A DNA stretch of 64,000 nucleotides from Mycobacterium shigaense (GTDB lineage: Bacteria; Actinomycetota; Actinomycetes; Mycobacteriales; Mycobacteriaceae), in contig NZ_AP018164.1 in NCBI RefSeq assembly GCF_002356315.1, positions 2,604,001 to 2,668,000 of the forward strand, in the 5' to 3' direction. The notes beneath the pieces are model-generated. The model worked only from the letters and a program-made list of their open reading frames with translations. It was not told where the DNA came from and did no database searches. Made by a program: the position numbers and the translations under genes. Shown here in pieces: positions 17,450 through 26,119 of this stretch; within the stretch, counting starts at the first letter, position 1, and every line of letters begins with the position of its first letter.

Positions 17450-17893
17450 ATGAGTGACAGCGCGCGAGAAATCACCAACTTGATCTACACCTACGCCGAG
17501 CTGCTCGACGGCGGTGACCTGGACGGGGTGGCGGGACTCTTCGAACATGGTCGCATCTGCGGCGTGGAGGACGGACCACCGGAGACGGTGTTCGAAGGAT
17601 CCGCACGGGTGCGGCAGATGTACGAGATGGCGACCCGCCTCTACGAGGACGGCACGCCGAAGACCAAACACAACACGACCAATGTGCAGCTGTACATCGA
17701 CGAGCCCGCGGGCACCGCGCGCAGCACGTCGTACTACTGCGTCACCCAGGCCACCCCCGACCTTCCGTTGCAGGTGATCGTGACCGGTCACTACAAGGAC
17801 ACCTTTCACAAGGTGGACGGTGGGTGGTGGTTCGACAGCCGCGTGATGTTCGTCGACCAGGTCGGCGATGTCAGCCAGCACCTGAAGTTCTGA
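17450..17893 (+). CDS. SnoaL-like / NTF2-fold protein
   Basis: A 147-residue NTF2-like alpha+beta-barrel protein with the SnoaL_4 pattern: an N-terminal helix (ITNLIYTYAELLDGGDLDGVAGLF), then a conserved Thr-Lys-His stretch (TPKTKHNTTNVQL) and a C-terminal WWFDSRVMFVD strand. Such proteins include ketosteroid isomerases and dehydratases. ATG 17450 is the only in-frame start. The best ribosome site, GAGGAGG, is 19 bases away, and a 5-codon ORF (ATG 17440) sits between and overlaps the start. It leads a four-gene unit with the sulfotransferase, DUF1214 and SDR genes. Confidence 0.85.
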   Translation: MSDSAREITNLIYTYAELLDGGDLDGVAGLFEHGRICGVEDGPPETVFEGSARVRQMYEMATRLYEDGTPKTKHNTTNVQLYIDEPAGTARSTSYYCVTQATPDLPLQVIVTGHYKDTFHKVDGGWWFDSRVMFVDQVGDVSQHLKF

Positions 17894-17897
17894 CCGC

Positions 17898-19115
17898 GTG
17901 GCAGCATCGAGCGCGTTCGCCGTCGCCGCCGTGCTGGCCGATGCCCAACGCAAGGAGAAGCTGACCGACTGGGGCCCAAGCGAATTCGAGGGACCGCTGC
18001 GGGTTTTGTTGGACGACTATGCCCGCGCCGACCTGAACGAAATCGGTGTGCACATTCTGCGCTCGGGCATTGTGCACAGTCTGCGGATGCGGCTTCGCGC
18101 GCAGGAGTGGATCCGCCGTCACCCCGAGATCCTTGAGCAGCGAGTCACCGCGCCGGTCGTCGTCGTCGGAATGATGCGCAGCGGCACCACGCTGCTGCAG
18201 CGGCTGCTGGCCGCCGACCCGCGTTTCCTGTGTGCCTACGGATGGGAGGTCGTCGAGGTCGCGCCCCGGCTCGACTACCAGTTCACCGACGCGCCCGATC
18301 CGCGCATCGCGATCAGCCAAGCGCGTGAAGCGAAATCGCGCGAGCTGGCACCGGACCTGTTCGCCATTCACCCGATGTACGCGCGGGAGGCCGAAGAGGA
18401 GATCGTCTTTTTGGCCGACGCGTTCTTGTCGCACGTTCCCGAATCCGGTGCCCACCTTCCGCGTTACCGGTCCTGGCTGGACGAGCAGGACTTCTCGCCC
18501 GCCTATGGCTACTTGCACCGCATGCTCCAATTCATCCAGTGGCAGAAGCGCAAGCGCGGCGTGCAAGCGCAGCGCTGGGTGCTCAAATCACCGGCGCACC
18601 TGGGGTATCTGGATGTTTTGCGCGCACAGTTCCCCGATCTGCACATCGTGCACATGCATCGTGACCCGTGCACCACCATCGCGTCCGGGGCCAGCCTGAA
18701 TGCGACGCTGCACGCGATGCATGCCGATACCGTCGACGTCGACCGGGTGGGCGCACAGTGGTTGCAGCGCATGGGCTGGACCAACGACCGCGCTCTGGCC
18801 GCCCGCGACGCGTGGGCTGTAGAAACGGGCGGACCAACCGCCGCAGCGAGCGCGCTGGTCACCGACATCGGGTTCGACGACGCCGTGGCCGACCCGATCG
18901 GGCAGGTGGCCCGTGTCTACGACGCCATCGGAATGCCGCTCACCGCCACCGTCGAGGACGCGATGCGGCGCTGGCTGGCCGAGCGTCCCCGCGAGGCCGC
19001 CCGCCCGCCTTACGGACTGGAGCACTACGGCCTGCTTCCCGAGCAGGTCAACGAGCGATTCGCCCTGTACAACAAGCGCTTTGGACAGTACATCGGAGGA
19101 AGGACGCATGCCTGA
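17898..19115 (+). CDS. PAPS-dependent sulfotransferase family protein
   Basis: A 405-residue sulfotransferase. The 5'-phosphosulfate loop is clear (VVVGMMRSGTTLLQRLLAADP, about residues 87-107), and the 3'-phosphate-binding region appears in the RWVLKSPAH and HMHRDP segments. The family transfers sulfate from PAPS to hydroxyl groups of lipids or steroids. It starts at GTG 17898, 4 bases after the preceding stop, and overlaps the next gene by 8 bases. Operon context with an NTF2-fold protein, DUF1214 and an SDR suggests modification of a lipid or sterol alcohol; the substrate is unknown. Confidence 0.9.
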   Translation: MAASSAFAVAAVLADAQRKEKLTDWGPSEFEGPLRVLLDDYARADLNEIGVHILRSGIVHSLRMRLRAQEWIRRHPEILEQRVTAPVVVVGMMRSGTTLLQRLLAADPRFLCAYGWEVVEVAPRLDYQFTDAPDPRIAISQAREAKSRELAPDLFAIHPMYAREAEEEIVFLADAFLSHVPESGAHLPRYRSWLDEQDFSPAYGYLHRMLQFIQWQKRKRGVQAQRWVLKSPAHLGYLDVLRAQFPDLHIVHMHRDPCTTIASGASLNATLHAMHADTVDVDRVGAQWLQRMGWTNDRALAARDAWAVETGGPTAAASALVTDIGFDDAVADPIGQVARVYDAIGMPLTATVEDAMRRWLAERPREAARPPYGLEHYGLLPEQVNERFALYNKRFGQYIGGRTHA

Positions 19116-20352
19116 AGACCCCGTAGCGACCGCATCACAACATGAACAGGAATTGGCCGCCCTCGACCTGATCGAGCACCCGGTCGTCAAGGCCGCGTAC
19201 CGCAGCGTCGCCGAGACCTGGCTGGGCCGGGCCAAGGCGTCGGACGCGATGCGGGAGCGATTCGACGATGCTTTCGCCGAGGTGATGTTCTCGGCGGCGG
19301 TGTGGTCGTCCAATCAGGACAAGCTGCGGCCCAAGGTCAGCTGCATTACGCGGCTCGCGCATCCGGTGGACGGTCGCCCCGTGCCCGGATCACGTTGGGG
19401 AATCGACAATCCCGACAGCGTCTACCGGGTCATCCCGATCTCGGGCGACGAGCGCTACGAGATCCACGGCCGGGTCGGCGAAAATCGCATGACCGAGAAC
19501 TACTTCACGCTGTGGGATGCCAACATGGGCACCGTCGACGTGCTCAACGGCCGCACCATGCATGTCGACTCCGACGGCAGCTTCACCATCACCGTCGACG
19601 CCGACCCGGCCAACGGACGGCCCAATCACGTGCAGACCACCGTCGAGGCACACGAGTTCTACATCCGCGACGTGCTGCTGAACTGGGACCGCGACGATCC
19701 CAATTACCTTGAGGTACAGCGGCTCGGCGGGCCACCCACGACACCGGCGCGAACCCTCGACGAGCAGGCCGAGGCGACCGCGGCGATGATGGACTACTTC
19801 GCCAACTTCACCGGCAAGCTCAGCCACGGCGTGTACAAAATGCCGGCCAACCATTTCAACCTGGCCTGGTCGGCGGACAAGGTCGGCGCGATGCGCAACC
19901 AGGTCTACGTGATGGGCCGGTTCGAACTGCAGCCGGACGAGGCGTTCGTGGTCGACCTCAGCGACGGTGGGGCCGAATACTTCACGGTTCCGCTGAGCAA
20001 CATCTGGGGCACCACGCTCGATCTCGTCCACCGCACCGGCAGCCTCAACAAGGCACAGTCGGTCGCCAATGAGGACGGCAGCTACACCTACGTGATCGCG
20101 CCCGTCGACCCCGGCGTGGCGAACTGGATCGACTCCGACGGACTGCGGGAGGCGATCCTGACACTGCGAATGGCGGAGTTCGGCGACCGCGGTCCCCGCG
20201 AAGACCTCGGGGCGCGCGGGCGGGTGGTCAAGCTGGACCGGCTTGATGCCGAGGTGCCACACCTGCCGAGGGTGAGCGAGCAGCAGCGGGCGACTCAGTT
20301 GGCGCAGCGGCGCAAGGCCTATCTGCGCCGCCTACCGGAAGGGACGATCTGA
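19108..20352 (+). CDS. DUF1214 domain protein
   Basis: A 414-residue protein with a C-terminal DUF1214 domain: a beta-rich region with SLNKAQSVANEDGSYTYVIAPVDPGVANWID, equivalent to the YSL-type motif of the family. An N-terminal helical part precedes it. ATG 19108 has GGAGGAAGG directly upstream. DUF1214 proteins are frequent in mycobacterial lipid clusters, but no reaction is established. No signal peptide or membrane helix is visible. It is translationally coupled to the sulfotransferase upstream and sits 2 bases before the SDR. Confidence 0.85.
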   Translation: MPEDPVATASQHEQELAALDLIEHPVVKAAYRSVAETWLGRAKASDAMRERFDDAFAEVMFSAAVWSSNQDKLRPKVSCITRLAHPVDGRPVPGSRWGIDNPDSVYRVIPISGDERYEIHGRVGENRMTENYFTLWDANMGTVDVLNGRTMHVDSDGSFTITVDADPANGRPNHVQTTVEAHEFYIRDVLLNWDRDDPNYLEVQRLGGPPTTPARTLDEQAEATAAMMDYFANFTGKLSHGVYKMPANHFNLAWSADKVGAMRNQVYVMGRFELQPDEAFVVDLSDGGAEYFTVPLSNIWGTTLDLVHRTGSLNKAQSVANEDGSYTYVIAPVDPGVANWIDSDGLREAILTLRMAEFGDRGPREDLGARGRVVKLDRLDAEVPHLPRVSEQQRATQLAQRRKAYLRRLPEGTI

Positions 20353-20354
20353 GG

Positions 20355-21185
20355 ATGGCGCGCTGGCTGATCACCGGCTGTTCCACGGGCTTCGGCCGCG
20401 AAATCGCGCGCGCCGCTTTGGCAGCGGGCCACAGCGTGGTGGTGACCGCCCGACGGACCGAGGCGGTGGCCGACCTCGCCGACGAATTTGGCGATCGGGC
20501 CGTGGCGGTCGCCCTCGACGTGACCGACACCGCCCAGGTCACCGCCGCGGTGGCGGCGGCCGACGAGGCGTTCGGCGGAATCGATGTCCTGGTCAACAAC
20601 GCCGGTCACGGTTATCTGTCCTCAGTAGAAGAGGGCGAAGATGCCGAGGTGCGAAAGTTGTTCGACGTCAACTACTTCGGCGCGGTCGACTTGATCAAGG
20701 CCGTGCTGCCGGGCATGCGTGCCCGCGGGTCCGGGCATATCATCAACATCTCCTCGATGACCGGTCTGGTGGCCAAGCCGCCCAACGCCTACTACTCGTC
20801 GACCAAGTTCGCGCTGGAGGCGGTGACCGAGGCGCTCGCCGCCGAGGTAAAGCCCTTAGGCATCAAGGTGACCGCCATCGAGCCGGGCGCCTTCCGTACC
20901 GATTGGGCGACGCGGTCGATGAAGGAATCGAGCACCCCGATCTCCGACTACGCCGACGTGGCGGCGCGCAAGGACCTGATCAAGCAGTTCGCCGACCATC
21001 TGCCGGGTGATCCGCGCAAGGTTGCCGAGGCGGTCCTGATGGTCACCACGCTCGACGACCCGCCGCTGCGGCTGCTTTTGGGCCGCGATGTTCTCAAGGC
21101 CACGCGCGACAAGATCGCCGCGATGTCGGCGTCGATCGAAGAGTGGAAGGCCGTGACCAAGGACGTGAACTTCCCGACCGGATGA
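20355..21185 (+). CDS. Classical SDR oxidoreductase
   Basis: A 276-residue short-chain dehydrogenase. It has the TGCSTGFGREIA cofactor turn, NNAGHG, the catalytic Ser in NISSMTG and the YYSSTK pair. The PGxFRTDW segment (EPGAFRTDWA) is typical of the oxidoreductase subgroup that includes 17-beta-hydroxysteroid dehydrogenase-like proteins. An Arg after the second strand (TARRTE) suggests NADP preference. It is last gene of the SnoaL-sulfotransferase-DUF1214-SDR operon and probably acts on the same lipid or sterol substrate. Confidence 0.88.
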   Translation: MARWLITGCSTGFGREIARAALAAGHSVVVTARRTEAVADLADEFGDRAVAVALDVTDTAQVTAAVAAADEAFGGIDVLVNNAGHGYLSSVEEGEDAEVRKLFDVNYFGAVDLIKAVLPGMRARGSGHIINISSMTGLVAKPPNAYYSSTKFALEAVTEALAAEVKPLGIKVTAIEPGAFRTDWATRSMKESSTPISDYADVAARKDLIKQFADHLPGDPRKVAEAVLMVTTLDDPPLRLLLGRDVLKATRDKIAAMSASIEEWKAVTKDVNFPTG

Positions 21186-21617
21186 CTACTGCTTGCGGAC
21201 CTTCGTGACTGCGGAGCCTGAGATCCGGAAGCCGCACCCCGATACGACGCGACAGGTCATCCCGTCGACGTCGGACCGGCAGCTAAACGGACCGAGTGTC
21301 GCGGATTGGTCGTACTCCAGCGTCGGCTGACCCAAACCCGGATTGCCCAAACAGCTTTCGCCGGGGCAGACGGAGTACGTCCCCACCGGGTCCATGTGCA
21401 CGGATTGCGGCGCCGGGGCCGGCGGGCTGACTTGGCAATAGGTCGAGTCGGGCAGACCCGGTCGCTGGTAATCGATCTCGCAGCTGATCGTGTGGGTGGG
21501 CGAGTAGAACGAGCAGACATTCTCAGAGCAGATCGGGTTGTCCGCGGCGGCCGACGGCATGCCCGCACACCAGCCAACCGCCGCAATCCCGAGCCCAATC
21601 CGGGCAATCCTGCTCAC
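21186..21617 (-). CDS. Small secreted cysteine-rich protein
   Basis: About 144 residues with an N-terminal signal peptide (SRIARIGLGIAAVG to a cleavage-like SAAAD near residue 26). The mature part carries nine Cys, which suggests disulfides after export. A GTG at 21617 preceded by GAAGAAGGTGG is the best start; an ATG at 21776 only adds Arg-rich sequence. The family is not recognised by name but resembles mycobacterial secreted hypotheticals. It is convergent with the SDR gene, whose stop abuts it, and divergent from the PadR regulator. Confidence 0.75.
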   Translation of the reverse strand: MSRIARIGLGIAAVGWCAGMPSAAADNPICSENVCSFYSPTHTISCEIDYQRPGLPDSTYCQVSPPAPAPQSVHMDPVGTYSVCPGESCLGNPGLGQPTLEYDQSATLGPFSCRSDVDGMTCRVVSGCGFRISGSAVTKVRKQ

Positions 21618-21715
21618 GTCCACCTTCTTCGCGGCATGCCGTCGCGACGTTACAGAGCGTCCCGGCCAGCGGTCAGCGACCCCACCGTGCCGACGAGTGT
21701 TGTTAACCTGGCGAT

Positions 21716-22417
21716 ATGGCCTCCGAATCGGATCCTGCCAGCGAAAAGCCGGCGGGAAAGCAGGACAAGGCGGCACTTGCCGCCACCAGCTGGGCGCTGC
21801 TGGGCATGATGTCCTACGAAGAGGAAGTCTCCGGCTACGACCTCAAGAAGTGGATCGATTGGAGCGTTGACCTCTACTACTGGAGCCCGTCGTACAGCCA
21901 GATCTATACCGAGCTGAAGAAGCTGGAGTCGTTGGGGCTGGCGACGTCTCGCGTCGAGCGCGACGAGGGCACCCGCACCCGCCGGCTCTACAAGATCACC
22001 GAGGCCGGGATGGCTGCGGTCACCGCGTGGGCCACCGATGCGCCGGTGGATCCGCCCGTGCTCAAACACAGCGTGCTGATGCGGATGACGCTGGGACACT
22101 TGAGCAACCCGGCCCGGCTCAAGGAAGTCCTGCAGGAGTATGCGGCCTACGCCGAAACCTGCCATCGCAAAGCCGTCGAGGACGCCGAGGGCGCCGAAGC
22201 CGAACCCGCATGGGCGTATTCCGTGCTCGCGTTGCGCTGGACCGCCAAGTATTACGCCGCCGAGCGCGAGTTCGCCCTGGAAATGCTGAAAGAGATCGAC
22301 GAGGCGGACGCGGTGCTGCAGCAGGCACCCAAGGGGGGGTACGGCAAACCCCGGACCACGCCGGGTTACTGGCGTGAGGTGGAAAAGCAGGTTGCGGCCA
22401 AACGCGATCGCCACTAG
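21716..22417 (+). CDS. PadR-family transcriptional regulator
   Basis: A 233-residue regulator. The N-terminal winged helix (about residues 22-105) has the PadR pattern: SWALLGMM, the SGYDLKKWID helix, SQIYTELKKLESLGL and the beta wing TRRLYKITEAG. A longer C-terminal helical domain (VirR/PadR_4 type) would mediate dimerisation. PadR proteins usually repress nearby genes in response to phenolic or lipophilic ligands. The next gene is a broken amidohydrolase, so the ancestral target may have decayed. The 8-bp hairpin at 22448-22467 is just downstream. Confidence 0.9.
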   Translation: MASESDPASEKPAGKQDKAALAATSWALLGMMSYEEEVSGYDLKKWIDWSVDLYYWSPSYSQIYTELKKLESLGLATSRVERDEGTRTRRLYKITEAGMAAVTAWATDAPVDPPVLKHSVLMRMTLGHLSNPARLKEVLQEYAAYAETCHRKAVEDAEGAEAEPAWAYSVLALRWTAKYYAAEREFALEMLKEIDEADAVLQQAPKGGYGKPRTTPGYWREVEKQVAAKRDRH

Positions 22418-22447
22418 CCGAGCTGCGGCGCGCGCGTCCATCGTGTC

Positions 22448-22467
22448 CAGCTCATTGAGATGAGCTG
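22448..22467. other. Hairpin: CAGCTCAT-TGAG-ATGAGCTG
   Basis: A perfect 8-bp inverted repeat with a 4-base loop, 31 bases after the PadR stop. No T-run follows, so a classical intrinsic terminator is unlikely. It could be a U-less mycobacterial terminator or an operator for the downstream amidohydrolase remnant. Confidence 0.4.
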
Positions 22468-23187
22468 TCGCCACTTGCTCGGCCGGCGCGGACCCTGGCG
22501 GGTATGGCTGCGCCCTTGGACAAGCCCCGAGATGCCGATGGACCAGCCAGCATCCAACGCGGTGTTGATCACCGAGATGGCGCTGTGGGCTCAGCGGACG
22601 CTGGGGCACCTGATTCTGGCCGGAGTGTTCGAGCGCTACCCGACGCTGCGGTTCGTACCGACCGAGCTGGGCACGCTGTGGTTGCCGCCGCAGCTGGCGA
22701 TGCTGGACGCGATGGTGCCGACCATCAAGTCCGAGCACCCAACCGCACCTACGGGATGTTTGGCGGGTCGTCGGTCGATGCGTTGACCATGACCCCGAGC
22801 GAATACGCGAGACGGAACTGCTGTCTGGCCAGCGAGCTGGCACCGTTCGACTCCGCGATGATCGACTTCATGGGGGCAGACCACATCATGTGGGGCAGCG
22901 ACTATCCCCACGAGGAGGGCTTCGCGCCGCGGTCCAAGCTGGCAATCCGGTGGGCGCTGCACGACAAGTCCGCGGACGAGTGCCGAATGATCCTGGCCGG
23001 CAACGCGGCCCGTCTGTACCGGTTCGACCTTGATGCGCTGGCACCGGTCGCCGCCAAGATCGGTCCGACGATCGCCGAGGTGCACATACCGTTGGAGGAC
23101 ACCGGCTATCGGGCGCCCACCGCGTTCGGGTACCGGCCGTTCGAAGGCGGGCTGGCCCTGCGGCGTCGCGCCCCGGAGCGGATTTAA
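22460..23187 (+). pseudogene. Amidohydrolase (Amidohydro_2), 5'-truncated and frameshifted
   Basis: The C-terminal half of a metal-dependent amidohydrolase like the intact protein at 61498-62766. The first part (NAVLITEMALW through LDAMVPTIKSEHP) reads in one frame to about 22740. The rest (NRTYGMFGGSSVD, then MWGSDYPHEEG and GNAARLYRFD) reads in the next frame to the stop at 23187. About the first 200 residues with the N-terminal metal-binding motif are missing. It follows the PadR gene and overlaps the convergent KstD-like gene by 4 bases. It is clearly non-functional as written. Confidence 0.82.
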
Positions 23188-24953
23188 CCGGACGCGTCCA
23201 CGGCCGCGATGTAGCCGTACACCAGCCCTTGCGCGATCGTCGCCCCCGCGCCGGGATAGGTGGTGCCGAAAGCGTTCGCCGCGGTGTTGCCGACCGCATA
23301 CAGGCCCGCGATCACGCCGCCGTCTTCGCGCAGCACGCGCGCCCGGTCGTCGGTCCGCAGCCCGCCGCACGTGCCCAGGTCGCTGAGCACCATTTTGACC
23401 GCGTAGAACGGGCCCTTGACCAACGGACGCAGGTTGGGATTCGGCTTGATCGTCGGGTCACCGTAGTAGCGGTCATAGGCGCTGCGGCCGCGGCCGAAGT
23501 CGGGATCCGCACCGGCCGAAGCGTTGTGGTTGAAGCGGGTCATCGTCGCGAAGAACTCGGCGACCGGGACCCCCATCCGCGCCCCGAGGTTGGTCAGGTT
23601 GTCGGCCCGCACCGCGATGCCCGCGTCGTACCAGGCCTGGGGTAGGCGCATGCGCGGAAACAGTTCGGCACCAAAGACATAGCTGTTGCGGTACTGCTGA
23701 TCGAACACGATCCACATTGGCACGGGCCGGCCATCGGAGCGCTCCCGTTCCAGCAACCGCTGGCCGAACGACATGTAGTCCATCGACTCGTTGGCGAAGC
23801 GGTGGCCGTCCTGGTCGACGATCAGCGACCCCGGCAACGACCGCTCGGCCAGCATCACCACGGGCGGCTTGCCGGGTAGCGGAGCGACAGCGGGAAACCA
23901 CCACGCCTGGTCCATCAAATCGATTCCCGCACCGGCCTCTTGGCCGGCACGGATCCCGTCGCCGGTGTTCGACTCGGCGCCCAGACTCAGGTTGGCGCCC
24001 AGCGACTCCGCCTGGAACTTCCACCGCATGTCCATGCTGTGGTCGAACCCGCCCGTCGCCAGTACCACCCCGCGCCTGGCGGCGATCAGCACCTCGCGCC
24101 CGTCGTGGTCCACGATGGCGCCGGTCACCCGGTCACCGCCGCCGTCCAGGCGCACCAGCGAGGTGTTGGTCCACACCGGGATGCCAGCCCGCAGCACACC
24201 CGCGAACAGGCCGGCCGTCAGGCCCTGGCCGCCCGCCGCGTAACGCCGCCCCAACAGCAGCCCGCCCACTCCCTGGGCCAGGCGCTTGGCGAACGTGGGA
24301 ATGCCCTTGCGCGGCAGGCGGGCCACCAGGTTCATCCACCGGTAGTCGGCGCCCGTGGTCGGCATCGGGACATTGACCTCCAGTACGCCAGGCCGCAGCC
24401 GGGTGCGGTACTCGCCGAGTATCGACGTGTCCAGCGGGTGGCACTCGCAGGTACGACCCGGGGCGCTGCCACCGGGTTGCTCGGGGTGGTAGTCCGAGTA
24501 GTCGCGGGCCCAGAACAGACGCAGCGGAGTCGTCCGGCGCAGCATGTCAACCGTCGCGGACACATGCGCCAGAAACGCGGTGGACAGCTTTTGCGGCGCC
24601 GACCCCGCGACGACCGAATCCAGATACGTCGCGGCGGCCTGCGCGGTGTCGTTCGCGCCGGCCTCGCGCAGCACCGGGCTGGCGGGCAGCCACAGCACGC
24701 CGCCGGAGCGCGCGGTCGATCCGCCCACGTGCGACGACTTCTCCACGATCAGGACCGACAGCCCCAGTTCGTGGGCCGTCAGCGCGGCGGCCATGCCGGT
24801 CCCCGATCCGATGATCAGCAGATCCACGGTGGTGTCGGCCACCGGAAGCCCGGCGGGGATGGTGGTGCTGCGCGGGGTCACGGTGAGAACGGTATGCCGG
24901 GTCGGCGCGACGCAGGAAGACCCATCCTGATGAGTGGAACAACCCGCCCGCAC
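23184..24953 (-). CDS. KstD-like FAD-dependent 3-ketosteroid dehydrogenase
   Basis: A flavoprotein of up to 589 residues in the 3-ketosteroid delta1-dehydrogenase/fumarate reductase family. It has an N-terminal FAD motif (LLIIGSGTGMAAAL), the EKSSHVGGSTARSGG segment and the C-terminal FAD-binding GLYAVGNTAANAFGTTYPGAGAT typical of KstD proteins. KstD inserts the C1-C2 double bond in ring A of 3-ketosteroids. GTG 24881 is a likelier start than the ATG at 24953, removing 24 residues. It is divergent from a KshA-like gene 23 bases away, the classic pairing for steroid ring opening. The exact substrate is unproven. Confidence 0.85.
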   Translation of the reverse strand: MRAGCSTHQDGSSCVAPTRHTVLTVTPRSTTIPAGLPVADTTVDLLIIGSGTGMAAALTAHELGLSVLIVEKSSHVGGSTARSGGVLWLPASPVLREAGANDTAQAAATYLDSVVAGSAPQKLSTAFLAHVSATVDMLRRTTPLRLFWARDYSDYHPEQPGGSAPGRTCECHPLDTSILGEYRTRLRPGVLEVNVPMPTTGADYRWMNLVARLPRKGIPTFAKRLAQGVGGLLLGRRYAAGGQGLTAGLFAGVLRAGIPVWTNTSLVRLDGGGDRVTGAIVDHDGREVLIAARRGVVLATGGFDHSMDMRWKFQAESLGANLSLGAESNTGDGIRAGQEAGAGIDLMDQAWWFPAVAPLPGKPPVVMLAERSLPGSLIVDQDGHRFANESMDYMSFGQRLLERERSDGRPVPMWIVFDQQYRNSYVFGAELFPRMRLPQAWYDAGIAVRADNLTNLGARMGVPVAEFFATMTRFNHNASAGADPDFGRGRSAYDRYYGDPTIKPNPNLRPLVKGPFYAVKMVLSDLGTCGGLRTDDRARVLREDGGVIAGLYAVGNTAANAFGTTYPGAGATIAQGLVYGYIAAVDASG

Positions 24954-24982
24954 GGCCCCGGGCGGAGAGTTAGATCGTGCCC

Positions 24983-26119
24983 ATGACGTCGCAGCCCGAG
25001 GCCGACGAAGTTCGGCTCATCGAAGCCCAGGCCGTCCCGACGCGGTTCGCCCGCGGCTGGCACTGCCTGGGTCTGCTCAAGGATTTCTCCGAAGGGGCGC
25101 CGCATTCCATCAATGCTTTCGGGCAGAAGCTGGTGGTTTTCCGCACTGGGAACGGCGAGATCAATGTGCTCGACGGGTATTGCCGGCACATGGGAGGTGA
25201 CCTCTCCCAGGGTGAGGTCAAGGGCGACGAGATCGCCTGCCCGTTCCACGATTGGCGTTGGGGCGGCGACGGGCGATGCAAGCAGGTGCCCTACAGCAGG
25301 CGCGCCCCGAAGCTGGCCCGCACCCAGGCCTGGGTCACGCTGCAGCAGGACGGCCTGTTGTTCGTGTGGAACGACCCCGAGCGCAAGCCGCCCCCGCCGG
25401 ATGTCACGATCCCGCGCATCCAGGGTGCCACCAGCGACCAGTGGAGCGACTGGCACTGGTACACCACCGTCGTCGGTAGCAACTGCCGCGAGATCATCGA
25501 CAACGTCGTGGATATGGCGCACTTCTTCTACATTCACGGCGCGCTGCCGACCTACTTCAAGAACATCTTCGAAGGACACGTCGCGACGCAGTACATGAAC
25601 GGCGAGGGCCGTCCCGACATGGCCGGCACCGAGGGCGCGCAAATGTTGGGCAACACGTCGGTGGCGTCGTATTATGGCCCGTCCTTCATGATCGACGACC
25701 TGACCTATCACTACAAACACGGCGACGCCCACACGATCCTGATCAACTGCCACTACCCGATTGACGCGAATTCCTTTGTGCTGCAATACGGTATCATCGT
25801 TAAGAAGTCGGATGCGCTGCCCGGCGATGAGGCGCTGCGAACCGCGGTGAAACTCGGAGAGTACGTGAAGCTCGGTTTCGAGCAAGACGTCGAGATCTGG
25901 CGGCACAAGGCGCGCATTGACAATCCGCTGCTGGTCGAGGAGGACGGCCCGGTCTATCAGCTGCGGCGCTGGTATCAACAGTTCTACGTCGACGCCGCCG
26001 CTGTGCAGCCGGATATGGTGGACCGCTTCGAGTTCGAGCTGGACACCACCCGCCCCTACGAGGCGTGGATGAAGGAGGTCGAGGCGAACATGGCGGCGCA
26101 GGCGGCGGGCTCGGTGTGA
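24983..26119 (+). CDS. kshA: 3-ketosteroid 9-alpha-hydroxylase oxygenase component (KshA-like)
   Basis: A Rieske non-heme iron oxygenase of 378 residues. With ATG 24983 the Rieske ligands fall at Cys67, His69, Cys86 and His89, the numbering known for M. tuberculosis KshA, which supports this start over GTG 24977. The mononuclear iron site follows in DNVVDMAHFFYIHG (two His about 180 and 185). KshA 9-alpha-hydroxylates 3-ketosteroids; with KstD action this opens ring B. It needs a KshB reductase, and none is encoded in the window. The stop overlaps the start of a small Cys-motif protein. Confidence 0.9.
   Translation: MTSQPEADEVRLIEAQAVPTRFARGWHCLGLLKDFSEGAPHSINAFGQKLVVFRTGNGEINVLDGYCRHMGGDLSQGEVKGDEIACPFHDWRWGGDGRCKQVPYSRRAPKLARTQAWVTLQQDGLLFVWNDPERKPPPPDVTIPRIQGATSDQWSDWHWYTTVVGSNCREIIDNVVDMAHFFYIHGALPTYFKNIFEGHVATQYMNGEGRPDMAGTEGAQMLGNTSVASYYGPSFMIDDLTYHYKHGDAHTILINCHYPIDANSFVLQYGIIVKKSDALPGDEALRTAVKLGEYVKLGFEQDVEIWRHKARIDNPLLVEEDGPVYQLRRWYQQFYVDAAAVQPDMVDRFEFELDTTRPYEAWMKEVEANMAAQAAGSV

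Noticed and set aside
22120..22467. Classical intrinsic terminator after the PadR gene
   Set aside because: The hairpin at 22448-22467 has no T-run, so it is listed only as a hairpin.
24953..24983. Possible KstR site in the KstD/KshA divergent gap
   Set aside because: The short gap has AAC triplets but none with GTT at the required two-base spacing; no match to TnnAACnnGTTnnA.
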